Part shown: positions 43,876 to 56,700 of the stretch, piece after piece | Numbering within the stretch: position 1 is the stretch's first letter | How the letters are laid out: each line of letters begins with the position of its first letter | Assembly (NCBI RefSeq): GCF_963676685.1 | Contig: NC_092353.1 | Location: 7,344,207 to 7,408,206, forward strand | DNA: 64,000 nt | Source of the DNA: Mytilus edulis | Taxonomy: Eukaryota; Mollusca; Bivalvia; Mytilida; Mytilidae | Direction of reading: 5' to 3' | Notes under the pieces: generated by a model | Databases searched by the model: none | What the model saw: only the letters and a program-made list of their open reading frames with translations | What the model was told of the DNA's origin: nothing | Program-made: the position numbers and the translations under genes

Positions 43876-44255
43876 TGTATTCATGGACGGCTGTCCTACT
43901 GCACCTTACCGAGAATCGTTTTCTGCATTGAGAATGATCCGCATTTCCTAATTGATTGGATACGTATATGGTGTTAATTTATTGTTCCGGTGGACAAAGC
44001 TTTTAGCCTTGAGTTGAAAATACTTCATGACATGATTTACTTTGAAAAGTTCCACAAAACAATGTGACTCATTTATACATCATCAACACGGACAATTTCT
44101 CACTGCTATCTTATTCCCGCCTATCAACCCACGTGAATGTGGGCGGATCTTCGTTCAAGGTTTATAACATGTGTAAACCTAAAAATTCTTCAGCCACTCA
44201 ATGTGAGCTCAACAAAGGCACGTAGCTAAGAGAATCACCCAATGTGAACTCAAAA

Positions 44256-46127
44256 ATGGCACGTCGTTTTAATAGAAATGCTAAAAAGCAAAAATTCCGA
44301 TTCTACAATAAAAAAGAACGGAATAAATACAATATGCAGCAAAAAACTGCACATGCAAAAAAGCATGTAATTAATCTATCAAAACGCAGATTATCAAATC
44401 AGGAATATATCCTGTTGGCGAAAGGCTTGAAATTTATACCAACGCCATCAAGCAAAAATGCAAAAATGTCTATACTAAAAGACTACAATGAATTTGCTAG
44501 AAAATTACGATGTCGGTATATGTTCAGTCAAGAAAAAACTGACCTTCATCCATTTCGTAGCAATACAGGATATAAACCTGCCTCTACGTGCCATACGTTG
44601 GAAAATTATATAGATTTAACCAAGCTTGAATTGTCTTTTCTACCAATAGAAAGAAATGTCAAAAACAATCTTACTAAGGGCGAAAGAATAGCGCTACGCA
44701 ATTTGAAAAATGATGAAACAATAGTAATAAAAAAGGCAGATAAAAATTCAAATTGTGTTATTTTAGACAGGCTAGACTACATAACGGAAGTCACAAGACA
44801 ACTAAATACTCAACATTACTGCCAATTAGATTCATTTAACATGGCAGAACTGAAAATCCAGGTCATTGAGTATACTAAATCATTATACGACCAAGGCATA
44901 ATCGACAAAATATCATTTAAATTTTTAACAAATGGTCAAAAATTAACAGATGCACGATTAGGGAGAATTTATATTCTCCCAAAAATTCACCGTCTTGAAA
45001 CAGAGACGTTTAAACAAATACAACATGATGGATTCAATGAATTAAATATAATTCCACCTGGCAGACCAATTATATCACAGTGTGGCTCTGTAACTGAACT
45101 TATAGGTCATTACGTTGACTATTTTCTTATACCAATAGTTCAAAATCAGTCTACATATATAAAAGATACTACATCGTTCATTAATATCATTAAGAAATTA
45201 AAACCTATGGCAAACAGCCTTTTGGTTTCATATGATATAACACAGATGTTTACTAATCTACCTCAAGAAGCGTTATTGGGTGCGGTTGAACGAGCATATG
45301 ACAGTTTTGACAAATCAAACTTCAAAGTCAATGCTCCGCCAGTCAATGTATTGATACATTTGTTGAGAATTATTTTAGAAAACAATGTATTTGAATTTGA
45401 TGGGAAAATTTACAAACAAGTAATAGGTACGGCAACTGGTGCAGTTCCTTCACCGGAAATCTGTGACATACTTATGTTTGAAATAATGAATCAAATTATT
45501 TCTGCATTTCAATATAAAGAAAAAATATTCTATCATGGCAGATATAGAGACGATGGATTCATAATATATGATGAAACATCAGATGAAATTATAGATTTTT
45601 TTCGTCTAGCAAATGATTATAACCCCTTATCAAAGTTCACCTATGAAATCAAAAACGATAAAATGTCGTTCTTGGATGTTGATGTAATTAAAGGTCAACG
45701 ATTTACAACATATGGTATCCTTTACCTTGAAATACATTTTAAAGAAACTAATTCTTATCTGTTTCTGCACAGAATTAGCTGTCACTCACAGCATGTATTC
45801 AGAGGATTTATTAAAGGTGAAGCAATACGGCAAATTAGAAATACAAGTGACCATAACAAATTAATAAACAATCTAACTAATTTCAAAGTGAAATTATTAG
45901 ATAGGTGTTATGATAACGCTGAAATAGATGATAGTATTACTGATGCTTTATCAATTGACCGTACTGATTTACTACAACAAAACAAATCTAAAGAGAAGCA
46001 AAGTATTCCGTTAGTTTTAATAACTAAATATAATCCATATATACGTAAAATAAAGACACTGGCATTTCTTACAGTTCGACGAAGACTGTGTACAAATATT
46101 CAATACAGCACCAATAGTTGCGTATAG
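44256..46127 (+). CDS. Penelope-like reverse transcriptase, nearly intact
   Basis: A 623-residue frame from the ATG in AAAAATGGCACG. The same frame is open 5' of this ATG only through a GTG, so ATG 44,256 is preferred. The N-terminus is basic. RT motifs run in order: LPKIH, PPGRPIISQCGS, YDITQMFTNLP (about residues 326-336, motif A Asp), GTATGAVPSPEI (from 391) and YRDDGF (430-435, motif C). These match Penelope-like RTs, including the IVIKKADKNSNCVIL segment near the N-terminus. No GIY-YIG endonuclease follows. The frame ends at 46,127, but an alternative frame from about 46,095 reads APIVAYSKHKSIGDMLSRSK and ends at 46,185. That is the usual C-terminal motif, so one frameshift has replaced the natural end. 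Confidence 0.9.
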   Translation: MARRFNRNAKKQKFRFYNKKERNKYNMQQKTAHAKKHVINLSKRRLSNQEYILLAKGLKFIPTPSSKNAKMSILKDYNEFARKLRCRYMFSQEKTDLHPFRSNTGYKPASTCHTLENYIDLTKLELSFLPIERNVKNNLTKGERIALRNLKNDETIVIKKADKNSNCVILDRLDYITEVTRQLNTQHYCQLDSFNMAELKIQVIEYTKSLYDQGIIDKISFKFLTNGQKLTDARLGRIYILPKIHRLETETFKQIQHDGFNELNIIPPGRPIISQCGSVTELIGHYVDYFLIPIVQNQSTYIKDTTSFINIIKKLKPMANSLLVSYDITQMFTNLPQEALLGAVERAYDSFDKSNFKVNAPPVNVLIHLLRIILENNVFEFDGKIYKQVIGTATGAVPSPEICDILMFEIMNQIISAFQYKEKIFYHGRYRDDGFIIYDETSDEIIDFFRLANDYNPLSKFTYEIKNDKMSFLDVDVIKGQRFTTYGILYLEIHFKETNSYLFLHRISCHSQHVFRGFIKGEAIRQIRNTSDHNKLINNLTNFKVKLLDRCYDNAEIDDSITDALSIDRTDLLQQNKSKEKQSIPLVLITKYNPYIRKIKTLAFLTVRRRLCTNIQYSTNSCV

Positions 46128-46427
46128 CAAACATAAAAGTATTGGAGATATGCTAAGTAGATCAAAGTTAAAGAATGTAACATAAAATTAACAGTTGGAC
46201 CCCTGATGATGGTAGATCTGTCATAACAACTAGATATATTGAAGAAGAATTAAAATATAAATATATCAATATAAACATGAATAATTTTCATATTTGATTA
46301 TATTCAAATAATGCATCTTAAAATGACCATCCCAAGCTTAACTACCGAAACACGAAATTGATATTTGTGTCGGGTCCTATCAGCAATATGGGATGCGTGG
46401 TTGCATGGGTGTTTTATTATAACAAAA
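46084..46427 (+). repeat. 3' terminal segment of the Penelope-like element
   Basis: It contains the frameshifted end of the RT gene, an AT-rich stretch, and the end CATGGGTGTTTTATTATAAC followed by A-rich sequence. It is the source of both the inverted copy (42,822-43,165) and the partial direct copy (43,477-43,875). Confidence 0.9.
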
Positions 46428-46949
46428 TATACTCAGTTTAATCCTCTATCAATAACCTTTAATTTGGTGTATAACATTTGCCTTTATTAAGGACTAAAGG
46501 ACTGTAGTAGTCCATTCAATTATTCAAAATTGGCTCTTTTTGAATGTTCACGCGTATTTCGATATTTAAGTCCTTCGTTTCTCCTCTAATATGCTTTGCG
46601 AAACATATTGACTATATTTTGTTCATCTCTTGATAAGCCTTCGATTGAGGTATTATATATATATCTGTAATTAGGGGCTAAAGGGTCATAGCAGTCCATT
46701 CTAGTATTCAAAATATCCATTTCATTATTCAAAATTGGCTCTTTCTCAATGTTCACGTGTATCCCAATATTTAAGTCCTTTGGTTTCTCCTGTCATATCC
46801 GTTGCGGAACGTATTGACTATATACCTTTTGTTCCTCTCTTAATAAGCTTTCGTTTGAGGTATAATATATATCTGTAATTAAGGGCTGAAGGGTCCTGCT
46901 AGTCCATTCCATTATTCAAAATATCCATTTCATTATTCAAAATTGGTTC

Positions 46950-49900
46950 TTTCTTAATGTTCAGGCGTATTTCGATATTTAAGTCCTTGGTTACTCCTCT
47001 AATATGCGTTGCGGAACATATTGACTATATACCTTTTGTTCCTCTCTTAATAAGCTTTTAATCGAGGTATAATATATATCTGTAATTAGGGGCTGAAGGA
47101 TCCTGCTAGTCCATTCCATTATTCACAATATCCATTTCATTATTCAAAATTGGCTATTTCTCAATGTTCAGGCGTATTTCGATATTTAAGTCCTTGGTTA
47201 CTCCTCTAATATGCGTTGCAGAACATATTGACTATATACCTTTTGTTCCTGTCTTAATAAGCTTTTAATCGAGGTATAATATATATCTGTAATTAGGGCT
47301 GAAGGATCCTGCTAGTCCATTCCATTATTCACAATATCCATTTCATTATTCAAAATTGGCTATTTCTCAATGTTCAGGCGTATTTCGATATTTAAGTCCT
47401 TGGTTACTCCTTTAATATGCGTTGCAGAACATATTGACTATATACCTTTTGTTCCTGTCTTAATAAGCTTTTAATCGAGGTATTATATATATCTGTAATT
47501 AGGGCTGAAGGATCCTGCTAGTCCATTCCATTATTCAAAATATCCATTTCATTATTCAAAATTGGTTTTTTCTCAATATTCAGGCGTATTCCGATACTTA
47601 AGTCCTTGGTTCCTCCTGTCATATCCGTTGCGGAACACATCGACTATAAACCTTTTGTTCCTCTCTTAATAAGCTTTCGATCGAGGTATAATATATATCT
47701 GTAATTAGGGGCTGAAGGATCCTGCCAGTCCATTCCATTATTCAAAATATCCATTTCATTATTCAAAATTGGCTCTTTCTCAATGTTCAGGCGTATTTCG
47801 ATATTTAAGTCCTTGGTTACTCCTCTAATATGCGTTCGGAACATATTGACTATATACCTTTTGTTCCTCTCTTAATAAGCTTTTAATCGAGGTATAATAT
47901 ATATCTGTAATTAGGGGCTGAAGGATCCTGCTAGTCCATTCCATTATTCACAATATCCATTTCATTATTCAAAATTGGCTATTTCTCAATGTTCAGGCGT
48001 ATTTCGATATTTACGTCCTTGGTTACTCCTCTAATATGGGTTGCGGAACATATTGACTATATACCTTTTGTTCCTCTCTTAATAAGCTTTTAATCGAGGT
48101 ATAATATATATCTGTAATTAGTGCTGAAGGATCCTGCTAGTCCATTCCATTATTCAAAATATCCATTTCATTATTCAAAATTGGCTCTTTCTCAATATTC
48201 AGGCGTATTCCGATATTTAAGTCCTTGGTTCCTCCTGTCATATCCGCTGCGGAACATATGGACTATAAACCTTTTGTTCCTCTCTTAATAAGCTTTCGAT
48301 CGAGGTATAATATATATCTGTAATAAGGGGCTGAAGGATCCTGCTAGTCCATTCCATTATTCAAAATATCCATTTCATTATTCAAAATATCCATTTCATT
48401 ATTCAAAATTGGCTCTTTCTCAATTTTCGGGCGTATTCCGATATTTAAGTCTTTGGTTCCTCCTGTCATATCCGTTGCGGAACATATCGACTATAAACCT
48501 TTTGTTCCTCTCTTAATAAGCTTTCGATCAAGGTATTATATATATCTGTAATTAGGGGCTGAAGGATCCTGCCAGTCCACTCCATTATTCAAAATATCCA
48601 TTTCATTATTCAAAATTGGCTCTGTCTGAATGTTCAGGCGTATTTCGATATTTAAGTCCTTGGTTCCTCCTGTCATATCCGTTGCGGAACATATCGACTA
48701 TAAACCTTTTGTTCCTCTCTTAATAAGCTTTCGATCGAGGTATAATATATATCTGTAATTAGGGGCTGAAGGATCCTGCCAGTCCATTCCATTATTCAAA
48801 ATATCCATTTCATTATTCAAAATTGGCTCTGTCTGAATGTTCTCGCGTATTTCGATATTTAAGTCCTTGGTTACTCCTGTAATATCCGTTGTGGAACATA
48901 TCGACTATAAACCTTTTGTTCCTCTCTTAATAAGCTTTTAATCGAGGTATAATATATATCTGTAATTAGGGGCTGAAGGATCCTGCTAGTCCATTCCATT
49001 ATTCACAATATCCATTTCATTATTCAAAATTGTCTATTTCTCAATGTTCAGGCGTATTTCGATATTTAAGTCCTTGGTTACTCCTCTAATATGCGTTGCA
49101 GAACATATTGACTATATACCTTTTGTTCCTGTCTTAATAAGCTTTTAATCGAGGTATAATATATATCTGTAATTGAGCTGAAGGATCCTGCTAGTCCATT
49201 CCATTATTCACAATATCCATTTCATTATTCAAAATTGGCTATTTCTCAATGTTCAGGCGTATTTCGATATTTAAGTCCTTGGTTACTCCTCTAATATGCG
49301 TTGCAGAACATATTGACTATATACCTTTTGTTCCTGTCTTAATAAGCTTTTAATCGAGGTATAATATATATCTGTAATTAGGGCTGAAGGATCCTGCTAG
49401 TTCATTCCATTATTCAAAATATCCATTTCATTATTCAAAATTGGTTTTTTCTCAATATTCAGGCGTATTCCGATACTTAAGTCCTTGGTTCCTCCTGTCA
49501 TATCCGTTGCGGAACACATCGACTATAAACCTTTTGTTCCTCTCTTAATAAGCTTTCGATCGAGGTATAATATATATCTGTAATTAGGGGCTGAAGGATC
49601 CTGCCAGTCCATTCCATTATTCAAAATATCCATTTCATTATTCAAAATTGGCTCTTTCTCAATGTTCAGGCGTATTTCGATATTTAAGTCCTTGGTTACT
49701 CCTCTAATATGCGTTGCGGAACATATTGACTATATACCTTTTGTTCCTCTCTTAATAAGCTTTTAATCGAGGTATAATATATATCTGTAATTAGGGGCTG
49801 AAGGATCCTGCTAGTCCATTCCATTATTCACAATATCCATTTCATTATTCAAAATTGGCTATTTCTCAATGTTCAGGCGTCTTTCGATATTTACGTCCTT

Positions 49901-50760
49901 GGTTACTCCTCTAATATGGGTTGCGGAACATATTGACTATATACCTTTTGTTCCTCTCTTAATAAGCTTTTAATCGAGGTATAATATATATCTGTAATTA
50001 GTGCTGAAGGATCCTGCTAGTCCATTCCATTAGTCAAAATATCCATTCCATTAGTCAAAATATCCATTTCATTATTCAAAATTGGCTCTTTCTCAATATT
50101 CAGGCGTATTCCGATATTTAAGTCCTTGGTTCCTCCTGTCATATCCGCTGCGGAACATATCGACTATAAACCTTTTGTTCCTCTCTTAATAAGCTTTCGA
50201 TCGAGGTATAATATATATCTGTAATTAGGGGCTGAAGGATCCTGCTAGTCCATTCCATTATTCAAAATATCCATTTCATTATTCAAAATATCCATTTCAT
50301 TATTCAAAATTGGCTCTTTCTCAATATTCGGGCGTATTCCGATATTTAAGTCTTTGGTTCCTCCTGTCATATCCGTTGCGGAACATATCGACTATAAACC
50401 TTTTGTTCCTCTCTTAATAAGCTTTCGATCAAGGTATTATATATATCTGTAATTAGGGGCTGAAGGATCCTGCCAGTCCACTCCATTATTCAAAATATCC
50501 ATTTCATTATTCAAAATTGGCTCTGTCTGAATGTTCAGGCGTATTTCGATATTTAAGTCCTTGGTTCCTCCTGTCATATCCGTTGCGGAACATATCGACT
50601 ATAAACCTTTTGTTCCTCTCTTAATAAGCTTTCGATCGAGGTATAATATATATCTGTAATTAGGGCCTGAAGGATCCTGCCAGTCCATTCCATTATTCAA
50701 AATATCCATTTCATTATTCAAAATTGGCTCTGTCTGAATGTTCTCGCGTATTTCGATATT
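46950..50760. repeat. Higher-order repeat of about 1.88-1.90 kb (two units)
   Basis: Marker variants recur in order. The TTGGTTTTTTCTCAATATTC variant is at about 47,563 and 49,441. The TGCCAGTCCACTCCATTATTC variant is at about 48,570 and 50,470. The flanking monomers match between the two units. A partial third unit lies at about 52.4-53.8 kb with the same markers (about 52,724 and 53,736). Extra 21-bp subunits explain the length differences. Confidence 0.8.
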
Positions 50761-53700
50761 TAAGTCCTTGGTTACTCCTGTAATATCCGTTGTGGAACAT
50801 ATTGACTTCATATCTTTTGTTCCTCTCTTAATACGCTTTCGATCGAGGTATAAGGTATATCTGTAATAAGGGACCAACGGGTCACAACAGTCCATTCCAT
50901 TATTCAAATTATCTATTTTATTATTCAAAATTGGCTCTTTCTCAATATTCAGGCGTATTCCGATATTTAAGTCCTTGGTTACTCCTGTCATATCCGTTGC
51001 GGAACATATCGACTATAAACCTTTTGTTCCTCTCTTAATAAGCTTTTGATCAAGGTATTATGTATACATGTATCTGTAATTAGGGGCTGAAGGATCCTGC
51101 CAGTCCATTCCATTATTCAAAATATCCATTTCATTATTCAAAATTGGCTCTGTCTGAATGTTCTCGCGTATTTCGATATTTAAGTCCTTGGTTACTCCTG
51201 TAATATCCGTTGTGGAACATATTGACTTCATATCTTTTGTTCCTCTCTTTATAAGCTTTCGATCGAGGTATAAGGTATATCTGTAATAAGGGACCAACGG
51301 GTCACAACAGTCCATTCCATTATTCAAAATATCTATTTTATTATTCAAAATTGGCTATTTCTTAATTTTCATGCGTATTTTGGCATTTAGGTCCTCCGTA
51401 ACCCCTCTAATGGTGATTGCGGCACATATAATGTATACTCAGTTTATTCTTCTATCAATAAGCTTTAATTTGGTGTATACAATTTGCCTTTATTAGGGAC
51501 TGAAGGGCTGTAGTAGTCCATTCCATAATTCAAAATAAGCTATTCCTGAATGTTCTCGCGTATTTCGATATTTAGGTCGTTCGTTACTTCTCTAATATGC
51601 GTTGCAGAACTTGTTGAATGTAAACATTTTGTTCCCATCGAAATAAGCTTTTGAATGAGGTATAAGGTCTATAATTAGGGGCTAAAGGGTAGCAGCAGTC
51701 CATTCCATTATTCAAAATATCCATTTCATTATTCAAAATTGGCTATTTCATGATTTTCATGCGTATTTTGGCATTTAAGTCCTCCGTAATCCCTCTAATG
51801 GTCATTGCAACACATATCATTTATACTCAAGTTTTTCCTCTATCAATAAGCTTTAATTTGGTGAGAAAATTTGCATTATTAGGTTCTGAAGGGCTGTAGT
51901 AGTCCATTCCATTATTCAAAATAAGCTATTTCTTAATGTTCAAGCGTATTTCGATATTTAGGTAGTTCATTACTTCTCTAAAATGCGTTGCGGAACTTGT
52001 TGACTATATACATTTTGTTCCTCTCGTAATAAGCTTTCGAATGAGGTATAAGGTTTATCTATAATTAGGGGCTAAAGGGTCGCAGCAGTCCATTCCATTA
52101 TTCAAAATATCCATTTCATTATTCAAAATTGGCTATTGTTTGATTTTCATGCGTATTTTGGCATTTAGGTCCTCCGTAACCCCTCTAATGGTCGTTGCGG
52201 CACATTTCGTTTATACTCAGTTTATTCCTCTATCAATAAGCTTTAATTTGGTGTATAAAATTTGCCTTTATTAAGGACTAAAGGACTGTAGTAGTCCATT
52301 CAATTATTCAAAATTGGCTCTTTTTGAATGTTCAGGCGTATTTCGATATTTAAGTCCTTGGTTACTCCGCTAATATGCGTTGCGGAACATATTGACTATA
52401 TACCTTTTGTTCCTGTCTTAATAAGCTTTTAATCGAGGTATAATATATATCTGTAATTAGGGCTGAAGGATCCTGCTAGTCCATTCCATTATTCACAATA
52501 TCCATTTCATTATTCAAAATTGGCTATTTCTCAATGTTCAGGCGTATTTCGATATTTAAGTCCTTGGTTACTCCTCTAATATGCGTTGCAGAACGTATTG
52601 ACTATATACCTTTTGTTCCTGTCTTAATAAGCTTTTAATCGAGGTATAATATATATCTGTAATTAGGGCTGAAGGATCCTGCTAGTCCATTCCATTATTC
52701 AAAATATCCATTTCATTATTCAAAATTGTTTTTTTCTCAATATTCAGGCGTATTCCGATACTTAAGTCCTTGGTTCCTCCTGTCATATCCGTTGCGGAAC
52801 ACATCGACTATAAACCTTTTGTTCCTCTCTTAATAAGCTTTCGATCGAGGTATAATATATATCTGTAATTAGGGGCTGAAGGATCCTGCCAGTCCATTCC
52901 ATTATTCAAAATATCCATTTCATTATTCAAAATTGGCTCTTTCTCAATGTTCAGGCGTATTTCGATATTTAAGTCCTTGGTTACTCCTCTAATATGCGTT
53001 GCGGAACATATTGACTATATACCTTTTGTTCCTCTCTTAATAAGCTTTTAATCGAGGTATAATATATATCTGTAATTAGGGGCTGAAGGATCCTGCTAGT
53101 CCATTCCATTATTCACAATATCCATTTCATTATTCAAAATTGGCTATTTCTCAATGTTCAGGCGTATTTCGATATTTACGTACTTGGTTACTCCTCTAAA
53201 ATGGGTTGCGGAACATATTGACTATATACCTTTTGTTCCTCTCTTAATAAGCTTTTAATCGAGGTATAATATATATCTGTAATTAGTGCTGAAGGATCCT
53301 GCTTGTCCATTCCATTATTCAAAATATCCATTTCATTATTCAAAATTGGCTCTTTCTCAATATTCAGGCGTATTCCGATATTTAAGTCCTTGGTTCCTCC
53401 TGTCATATCCGCTGCGGAACATATCGACTATAAACCTTTTGTTCCTCTCTTAATAAGCTTTCGATCGAGGTATAATATATATCTGTAATTAGGGGCTGAA
53501 GGATCCTGCTAGTCCATTCCATTATTCAAAATATCCATTTCATTATTCAAAATATCCATTTCATTATTCAAAATTGGCTCTTTCTCAATATTCAGGCGTA
53601 TTCCGATATTTAAGTCTTTGGTTCCTCCTGTCATATCCGTTGCGGAACATATCGACTATAAACCTTTTGTTCCTCTCTTAATAAGCTTTCGATCAAGGTA

Positions 53701-56700
53701 TTATATATATCTGTAATTAGGGGCTGAAGGATCCTGCCAGTCCACTCCATTATTCAAAATATCCATTTCATTATTCAAAATTGGCTCTGTCTGAATGTTC
53801 AGGCGTATTTCGATATTTAAGTCCTTGGTTACTCCTGTAATATCCGTTGTGGAACATATTGACTTCATATCTTTTGTTCCTCTCTTAATAAGCTTTCGAT
53901 CGAGGTATAAGGTATATCTGTAATAAGGGATCAACGGGTCACAACAGTCCATTCCAATATTCAAAATATCTATTTTATTATTCAAAATTGGCTATTTCTT
54001 AATTTTTAGCGTATTTTGGCATTTAGGTCCTCCGTAACCTCTCTAATGGTGATTGCGGCACATATAATGTATACTCAGTTTATTCCTCTATCAATAAACT
54101 TTAATTTGGTGTATACGATTTGCCTTTATTAGGGACTGAAGGGCTGTAGTAGTCCATTCCATTATTCAAAATAAGCTATTCCTGAATGTTCTCGCGTATT
54201 TCGATATTTAGGTCGTTCGTTACTTCTCTAATATGCGTTGCAGAACTTGTTGAATATAAACATTTTGTTCCCATCGAAATAAGCTTTTGAATGAAGTATA
54301 AGGTCTATAATTAGGGGCTAAAGGGTAGCAGCAGTCCATTCCATTATTCAAAATATCCATTTCATTATTCAAAATTGGCTATTTCTTGATTTTCATGCGT
54401 ATTTTGGCATTTAAGTCCTCCGTAATCCCTCTAATGGCATTGCAACACATATCATTTATACTCAAGTTTTTCCTCTATCAATAAGCTTTAATTTGGTGAG
54501 AAAAATTGCATTATTAGGTACTGAAGGGCTGTAGTAGTCCATTCCATTATTCAAAATAAGCTATTTCTTAATGTTCAGGCGTACTTCGATATTTAGGTAG
54601 TTCATTACTTCTCTAAAATGCGTTGCGGAATTTGTTGACTGTATACATTTTGTTCCTCTCGTAATAAGCTTTCGAATGAGGTATAAGGTTTATCTATAAT
54701 TAGGGGCTAAAGGGTCGCAGCAGTCCATTCCATTATTCAAAATATCCATTTCATTATTCAAAATTGGCTATTTTTTTATTTTCATGCGTATTTTGGCATT
54801 TAGGTCCTCCGTAACCCCTTTAATGGTCGTTGCGGCACATATCGATTATACTCAGTTTATTCCTTTATCAATAAGCTTTAATTTGGTGTATAAAATTTGT
54901 CTTTATTAAGGACTAAAGGACTGTAGTAGTCCATTCAATTATTCAAAATTGGCTCTTTTTGAATGTTCAGGCGTATTTCGATATTTAAGTCCTTGGTTAC
55001 TCCTCTAATATGCGTTGCGGAACATATTGACTATATACCTTTTGTTCCTCTCTTAAAAAGCTTTTAATCGAGGTATAGTATATATCTGTAATTAGGGGCT
55101 GAAGGATCCTGCTAGTCCATTCCATTATTCACAATATCCATTTCATTATTCAAAATTGGCTATTTCTCAATGTTCAGGCGTATTTCGATATTTAAGTCCT
55201 TGGTTACTCCTCTAATATGTGTTGCGGAACATATTGACTATATACCTTTTGTTCCTGTCTTAATAAGCTTTTAATCGAGGTATAATATATATCTGTAATT
55301 AGGGCTGAAGGATCCTGCTAGTCCATTCCATTATTCAAAACATCCATTTCATTATTCAAAATTGGCTCTTTCTCAATATTCAGGCGTATTCCGATACTTA
55401 AGTCCTTGGTTCCTCCTGTCATATCCGTTGCGGAACATATCGACTATAAACCTTTTGTTCCTCTCTTAATAAGCTTTCGATCGAGGTATAATATATATCT
55501 GTAATTAGGGGCTGAAGGATCCTGCCAGTCCATTCCATTATTCAAAATATCCATTTCATTATTCAAAATTGGCTCTTTCTCAATGTTCAGGCGTATTTCG
55601 ATATTTAAGTCCTTGGTTACTCCTATAATATGCGTTGCGGAACATATTGACTATATACCTTTTGTTCCTCTCTTAAAAAGCTTTCAATCGAGGTATAATA
55701 TATATCTGTAATTAGGGGCTGAAGGATCCTGCTAGTCCATTCCATTATTCACAATATCCATTTCATTATTCAAAATTGGCTATTTCTCAATGTTCAGGCG
55801 TATTTCGATATTTAAGTCCTTGGTTACTCCTCAAATATGCATTGCGGAACATATTGACTATATACCTTTTGTTCCTGTCTTTATAAGCATTTAATCGAGG
55901 TATAATATATATCTGTAATTAGGGCTGAAGGATCCTGCTAGTCCATTCCATTATTCAAAATATCCATTTCATTATTCAAAATTGGCTCTTTCTCAATATT
56001 CAGGCGTGTTCCGATATTTGAGTCCTTGGTTCCTCCTGTCATATCTGTTGCGGAACATATCGACTATAAACCTTTTGTTCCTCTCTTAATAAGCTTTCGA
56101 TCGAGGTATAATATATATCTGTAATTAGGGGCTGAAGGATCCTGCTAGTCCATTCCATTATTCACAATATCCATTTCATTATTCAAAATTGGCTATTTCT
56201 CAATGTTCAGGCGTATTTCGATATTTAAGTCCTTGGTTACTCCTCTAATATGCGTTGCGGAACATATTGACTATATACCTTTTGTTTCTGTCTTAATAAG
56301 CTTTTAATCGAGGTATAATATATATCTGTAATTAGGGGCTGAATGATCCTGCTAGTCCATTCCATTATTCAAAATATCCATTTCATTATTCAAAATTGGC
56401 TATTTTTTTATTTTCATGCGTATTTTGGAATTTAAGTCCTCCGTAATCCCTCTAATGGTCATTGCAACACATATCATTTATACTCAAGTTTTTCCTCTAT
56501 CAATAAGCTTTAATTTGGTGAGAAAATTTGCATTATTAGGGACTGAAGGACTGTAGTAGTCCATTCCATTATTCAAAATAAGCTGTTTCTTAATGTTCAA
56601 TCGTATTTCGGTTGTTCATTTCTTCTCTAAAATGCGTTGCGGAACTTGTTGACTATATACATTTTGTTCCTCTCGTAATAAGCTTGCGCATGAGGTATAA

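Larger units (their letters stand above)
42400..46427 (+). mobile_element. Penelope-like retroelement inserted in the satellite
   Basis: The insertion splits a satellite monomer. The left flank ends CACATATCGTTT and the right flank resumes TATACTCAGTTTA, and the uninterrupted form CATATCGTTTATACTCAG occurs elsewhere in the array (for example near 58,225). Inside are an inverted hairpin (42,403-42,700 with 43,167-43,470), an inverted 344-bp copy of the 3' end (42,822-43,165), a direct copy of the 3' end split by a family A repeat, the reverse transcriptase gene, and the 3' terminal segment. Mixed inverted and direct terminal copies are typical of Penelope-like elements. Confidence 0.88.

Noticed and set aside
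50599..50991. Minus-strand open frames in the satellite that read as a repeated peptide (for example NNEMDILNNGMD)
   Set aside because: The frames follow the monomer and its 21-bp subrepeat. They start and stop at random variants and lack initiation context or splice logic. Monomer lengths are mostly not multiples of three, so no long protein is maintained.
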